From the NCBI RefSeq assembly GCF_947623445.1, contig NC_135248.1, positions 13,277,820-13,341,819 of the forward strand: a stretch of 64,000 bases of DNA, in the 5' to 3' direction. Below are positions 59,571 to 64,000 of this stretch, one piece after another; the stretch's first letter is position 1; every line of letters begins with the position of its first letter. The notes under the pieces were generated by a model. That model ran no database searches and was not told where the DNA came from. It saw only the letters and a program-made list of their open reading frames with translations. Origin of the DNA: Clavelina lepadiformis. Its lineage: Eukaryota; Chordata; Ascidiacea; Aplousobranchia; Clavelinidae. The translations under genes were made by a program, and so were the position numbers.

Positions 59571-60691
59571 TTAAAATAGATATATTGAAAGCAATGAAAA
59601 CACATATTTGCAAATATCATGATTAATAGTCAAGTAGAAAATAATAACGCTTCCTATCGCTATGACTGCTTGGAGACTAGACAATGATGACATTTGGTGT
59701 AAGTCAAGGCAATCAGCAAGTGCTGGAATCTGGGAATAAAATATATCGTTTCTCCTATATGTGTCAACTGCCTGCTTGCCCAGATGGAAAAACGGAATAT
59801 ATTGACTCATCACGGACACACGGTCCCACTGCAATACAGCACTAAAGAAGATAGTAGCGCAAAAATATTATTTGCCAATAATTCCAATCTTTTAAAATTT
59901 TGAGCAGCAGTGTCCGTATCGGTATTTAATAGGGCTGTGCTGCTACTTGGAAATTACGGTACGGGATACGGAGACGCAATTAGCGTGTACTACGCGCTTA
60001 GGTTTTTTTAAAGCCTATCTGATTTGGATTAATCCGGTACCTAGAATATGATAGAGGGTCCAAGAATAGTTGTTTGTAAATTTAATGACTTGCAAAAGGG
60101 CGTCAATAAGTCGTTTGCAATTTTAACTAACTGGCTGTCTTCCTCACAAATAACCGAAAACATCGGCTAAAAGAGTCTATTAATTGTACTCTAACAGTAC
60201 TGCAAACACTAACATATTTTTACGTTTGTCTGCTGAGTGGCGGTTCCTACCAATTAGAACTAATGTAATGTTTCTAATTGATTACACTAGTTACCAACAG
60301 GAAGCCCGTAGCTGTGTAAACGTACCAACAGCATTCAGCCTAACTCGTTCAGTAGATATGTAGCCTACTGCTATGCTAAATGCCGAAAACTGTTAAATGA
60401 GCATAGTTTGCCGTCTGCTTATATTAAACCTTAATGTTTACCTTTCTGTATGATGGCAATTAGTGCATATAGTCCGGTGTAGAACAGCTCACGAATTCCG
60501 TGAAATCCGTCCGGAAATATAAACGCACAAGCTACTGATGTCAAAACGTATACAACTAGCATTGCGTTTATACAAGTAATTTCTAAACACATTTTCGTGT
60601 TGATTAGGAAAATAAAAAGCCAAAAAATATTGTAACTTATTAACAACTTGTAGCCCGCGTATTTTTGTGAAATGTTGCCTGTTGACTTCAC
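59571..60691 (-). CDS. Hypothetical small multipass membrane protein
   Basis: Exon A, up to 60691 and ending 60442 at a good donor (AAAG|GTAAAC), encodes three hydrophobic segments: LISYNIFWLFIFLINT, INAMLVVYVLTSVACAFIF and FYTGLYALIAIIQK. The upstream in-frame stop leaves ATG 60592 as the first clear start, unless an unseen exon precedes. A second exon follows an acceptor-like GCTGTATTGCAG at about 59832. Joined in phase it stops after about 22 residues (KVGPCVRDESIYSVF...). In the other frame it stays open to 59571, with another hydrophobic run, AVIAIGSVIIFYLTIN. Which frame is used, or whether a middle exon intervenes, cannot be settled from sequence alone. I do not recognise the family; the plan is reminiscent of small four-helix membrane proteins. 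Confidence 0.3.
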
Positions 60692-63653
60692 GGCGTAGTA
60701 TCATTTAGCATTTTAACAAATTCTCCGATTGTCTGTTTTCGCCAAAAGTAAAAATCAATGAACATTTTACCGATACAGAGTACCTAACCATACATCGTAA
60801 TTTTCTTGGTTGGGTAAGTAAGACAATGCATCGATTAGGGATCTTTGTTATGTTTTTTGTTTCAATTGGGATGTCAAATTATGTTTGGAGTCATTTGCCA
60901 AACTTTTAATAGTTATTCTAATTGCGTTTGTGCCCAAGTTATTGGGGTCGACCTGATTCTCTTGTTTTAATTTTGAGCTAATTCAAAAATAACTTTTGTG
61001 GTAACCCTTAGGCCTATTCGTTTTGACGCTTTTTCGGACTTCAAAAACTTTTTACTGTAATATACCTACTTTTTTCTGTGTTCAAGAAAACCTTTAAAGC
61101 GTGTTGGTTTTAATTTTTGAATTTGGTGTCCGTGCTGACGTTAATAACTTTTATGCATCCTCTTATTGGTCTGTAATGCACATTTTTGCCCTCGAGACCT
61201 TGTCATATTTGCCCATCCAATTTGTGAAAATTATTGTCATTAAATGCTAATATGTTTGTGACCACCTGCGTCAGCACCATTTTTTCGTCCACCACATTGA
61301 AGACGAAAAAAATAAATGAATGAAATAACACGGGTGCGTGTAGGCTTAGTGCTTTGAATATCATCATCAACCAGAAACCTAGTTCTTTGCCGTAGCTAGC
61401 GCTGCGATGCAACGTTTAACATTTATGTTGCCTAGCTAAAACAGAATGGTTACGGAGCAAGACGGTGTTCAGCGTCTGGTGGTGGTATTGTGTAATTAGA
61501 ATCGGCCTTATCAAACCATTCCAAAAACCAGCACTATATTATTAGAAATGCTGACAAGCCTATAGTGGCGAAGTCAAATCACATATGTGTGGTGAATATT
61601 TTTCTGTACAAGTCACTAGGTAGCGGTAATGATCGTAAGTAAATTTTCAACGTGTTCAAATAAATCCTGCGTCACGATCAAGCCGGCTTGGAAAACAATT
61701 ACAAAGGCATGACATTTCAACAATACAAAAAGATGAAATCTTAATGAACAAATGAATTACAAAATGATCAAGTTAAACGAAGCGGAACGTTCATAACACC
61801 GGTTAAGTTATACTTTGAGTTATTCAAAACTTTAAGTTATACAAAAACTAAAGAGATTAATTATTATTACCGCGAGTTAGACAGCCTAACGCTTACCAAA
61901 AACAAAAGAGCAACATGTTATAAATAACATAGGCCCATCACCGAAGCTGTCGATAAAGTATTAGGCCAAATACAAAAACTAGTTTAGTCGTAATGACTCG
62001 AGACACTTAATTCAAAGAGTTGACTCGACTCTTTTTCTGAAGCCTACATAAATAACTTTACTTGACTCAAGGCAATATTTGAAAGCACTCGACTGGAATC
62101 GATTCGGCTCCTTTTGATTACTTTTCAGCATTAAGGCAAAACAAATATCTATTTTTAGTCCGAATTACACATTAAAATACAAATTAAAATGAATTATTTG
62201 TCAAAGAGTGCGTACGGTGACGCCAAATGAAGCAATTTTTGTAATAAATTTTCTTAACGCTTCTTGTTGACCGAAATGGCATTTTTGCATTCTGTTTGTG
62301 GCTTGATTTCATATTAATTGGCTCGAGTGTTATTTACCAAATGACTAGAATGGATTTGATTGTTTAAAGGTAAAGATTTGATTTGCGACTCAAGTTTGAC
62401 CACTTGGTGACGACGACGACGCACATAGATAAGAAAAGTTCTGTTTGCGACCAGTCACAGTAGGTGGGATATCCAAACACATTTTACTTCTCACCTAGCT
62501 TACTTATATAACAACAAAAGTCCGGCGACCTCTGACAAGACGAGTGATCGATCATCTTTGTCTCACGCTGTCAGTCAAAATTTTACAATAGCAACATTTT
62601 AAGAGCACTGGTTTCGTTGATTTGTCTTCTACTGGTCCGATTGTATAAGAAGCAGATACTGACCCTATAATTCTGCTTTGGTGTGAAAACAAGCATGTGA
62701 GGTGATCACATTTTCTCGGTTCGATGGATTCCAATAACGAAACGACGTTCACATTATTAATTACTGACGTCCAGCCTCTTTATCAGAAAAGCACAATTTA
62801 ACCGCGGTTCACAGGTGGAATGTGTGGTTCAACGCCTGTTTTTAAGCACGACAAGCAAACCATCAGTTTGAATAGACAAGTTGCTGTAGACATGATGGCA
62901 TTTAATGAGGAAACGTATTTTTTTATCAACTTATGTCGCGAAGACGTCATCGTATACATAGCTATATACTTAAACAAATGTTACATGTTCGAATGGAATT
63001 TGTTTTCAGGGTTTACTACGTATTTATCCAATATACGAAAAGCATAACGATGTATTATTATAGAAGAAAGCGCAATAAATTCTTTGCATTTATTGTTAGA
63101 TTTATGGCAAATTAACAAATATTCTTGCGAGATATTTGTGCGCGGAACCCGCCACGTTAATGATTCACCGTCGAACGTCAAGATAATTAAATTTGTTTTG
63201 ACGACACATTGCCATATTTCTGAGTAATTCCAGAAAAGACAATACCCGAACCTCGCAACCTAACAAAGGGTAAAAAACATTTTTACGACAGTGCGGGAGA
63301 AAATGGAGGTGAATAACGTGACGCAGGTTGCGTCACACCCAGGGAAAGTCGTCGTCTCTTATAGCACAGCTTGCAACTCACAAGAAAAAACTCCCTTTGT
63401 TTTCAAGTGCAATTTACGTCGAGCTCAAAATCGTGTAGGCCCGTCCTTGGAGTGCACTCAAAATTGGTCTGTATTCAACAAAGCCTTTTAAAAATTGAAA
63501 GCGTTGTTTGTTGGCCTGTAGACTTGTTCCTAAACGATACGATACAGCAGCAACGGTACAAAACTCATGGATCATCTGGACCTGGACGTTAGAAGTGTAG
63601 TCGAAAACTTAATAGTAGCAAATGTGGGAACGAGTCTCGTCAAACCTCTAAGC
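60692..63653. other. Terminal intergenic region
   Basis: About 3 kb with a repeat copy (61115-61327), TAGGCCTA at 61009 and only short, unsupported open frames. No gene identified. Confidence 0.5.
61115..61327 (+). repeat. Dispersed repeat, copy 2 (first copy at 5290-5428)
   Basis: It has the same ordered anchors: GTCCGTGCTGACG, TAATAACTTTT, TTATTGGTC, GTAATGCACATTTTTGC, CCACATTGAAGACGAA and AATAAATGAATGAA. It contains an additional segment (about 61190-61270) absent from the first copy. It ends in the hairpin-plus-A-rich tail shared with 2420-2475 and 8085-8142. Confidence 0.65.
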
Positions 63654-63991
63654 TAGGGTTGCCATACGTCAGGATTTTCCCTGACATGTCAGGGAATTTA
63701 GTGTTCAAACCTGCGCCAGGGAGAAATGTTAAAATGTGCTCAAAAGTCCGGAATTTTTTTAAATTGTGCTTTAGTCCAAGTTCATCCAGGTTGCCACTTT
63801 TTTTCCAACTCTTTCTAACTTTTTTCTGTATTGCAATGCAACATTTCTTTGCTGTTTGTGTATAGTTTCGTATTTATCCTTCTTTCACAAAAAGCAATGG
63901 CGGAAATGTACTTTGGTAATATTCTAAAGTTGGTCAATGCAACTGAGGTAAATTTGTCAGGGATTGCGCATTATCAAACATGGCAACCCTG
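63654..63991. mobile_element. hAT MITE (AGGGTTGCCAT family)
   Basis: The left end AGGGTTGCCAT (from 63655) and the right end ATGGCAACCCT form inverted repeats. The flanks CTCTAAGC (63646-63653) and CTCTAAGT (63992-63999) are an 8-bp duplication with one mismatch. The element is 338 bp, noncoding, and complete within the last bases of the window. Confidence 0.85.
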
Positions 63992-64000
63992 CTCTAAGTA

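Noticed and set aside
1..64000. CRISPR arrays, bacterial operons or prophage
   Set aside because: Spliced metazoan genes throughout; no regularly spaced repeats and no ribosome-binding-site-led operons.

Overview
This is animal nuclear DNA: AT-rich, with compact introns (about 50 nt to a few kb), GT-AG splice sites and metazoan gene families. I infer a tunicate (ascidian), or at least an invertebrate deuterostome. The reasons are dense genes with short introns, a bicistronic MOCS2 locus, several start codons lying just downstream of a splice-acceptor-like AG (expected if a spliced leader is added in trans), and many short hAT-type MITEs. The species cannot be named from the sequence.

Layout. 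Position 45-249 is the last exon of an unrecognised membrane protein. Plus strand 5.5-16.9 kb: BPHL (7 exons, 291 aa), USP30 (intronless), METTL17 (intronless) and MOCS2 (bicistronic MOCS2A + MOCS2B). Minus strand: DHRS1 (19.1-22.7 kb, 8 exons, 322 aa), a large unnamed receptor-like protein with about ten or eleven fibronectin type III domains (26.1-34.9 kb, 24 exons, 1521 aa), CNOT6 (39.0-49.8 kb, 12 coding exons, 650 aa, plus a likely 5' UTR exon near 53.3 kb), VDAC (56.5-58.5 kb, 8 exons, 283 aa) and a hypothetical membrane protein (59.6-60.7 kb). I rebuilt the exon chains by hand. In every multi-exon model given as complete, the reading phase is consistent across all junctions.

Between genes lie mobile-element remnants: a hAT transposase fragment (23.5-24.2 kb), a MITE at 0.9-1.3 kb sharing its terminal sequence, four further hAT-like MITEs, a MULE-like element with a 10-bp target duplication, three copies of a roughly 105-bp fold-back repeat carrying a TGACGTCA motif, and tRNA-derived SINE pieces.

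Four of the recognised genes act in or on mitochondria: BPHL (matrix esterase), USP30 (outer-membrane deubiquitinase), METTL17 (small mitoribosomal subunit assembly) and VDAC (outer-membrane pore). MOCS2A/B make the two subunits of molybdopterin synthase, CNOT6 is a catalytic deadenylase of CCR4-NOT, and DHRS1 is a short-chain dehydrogenase. The main candidate for something undescribed is the FN3 receptor-like protein, which has no recognisable catalytic domain and an acidic, low-complexity cytoplasmic tail.
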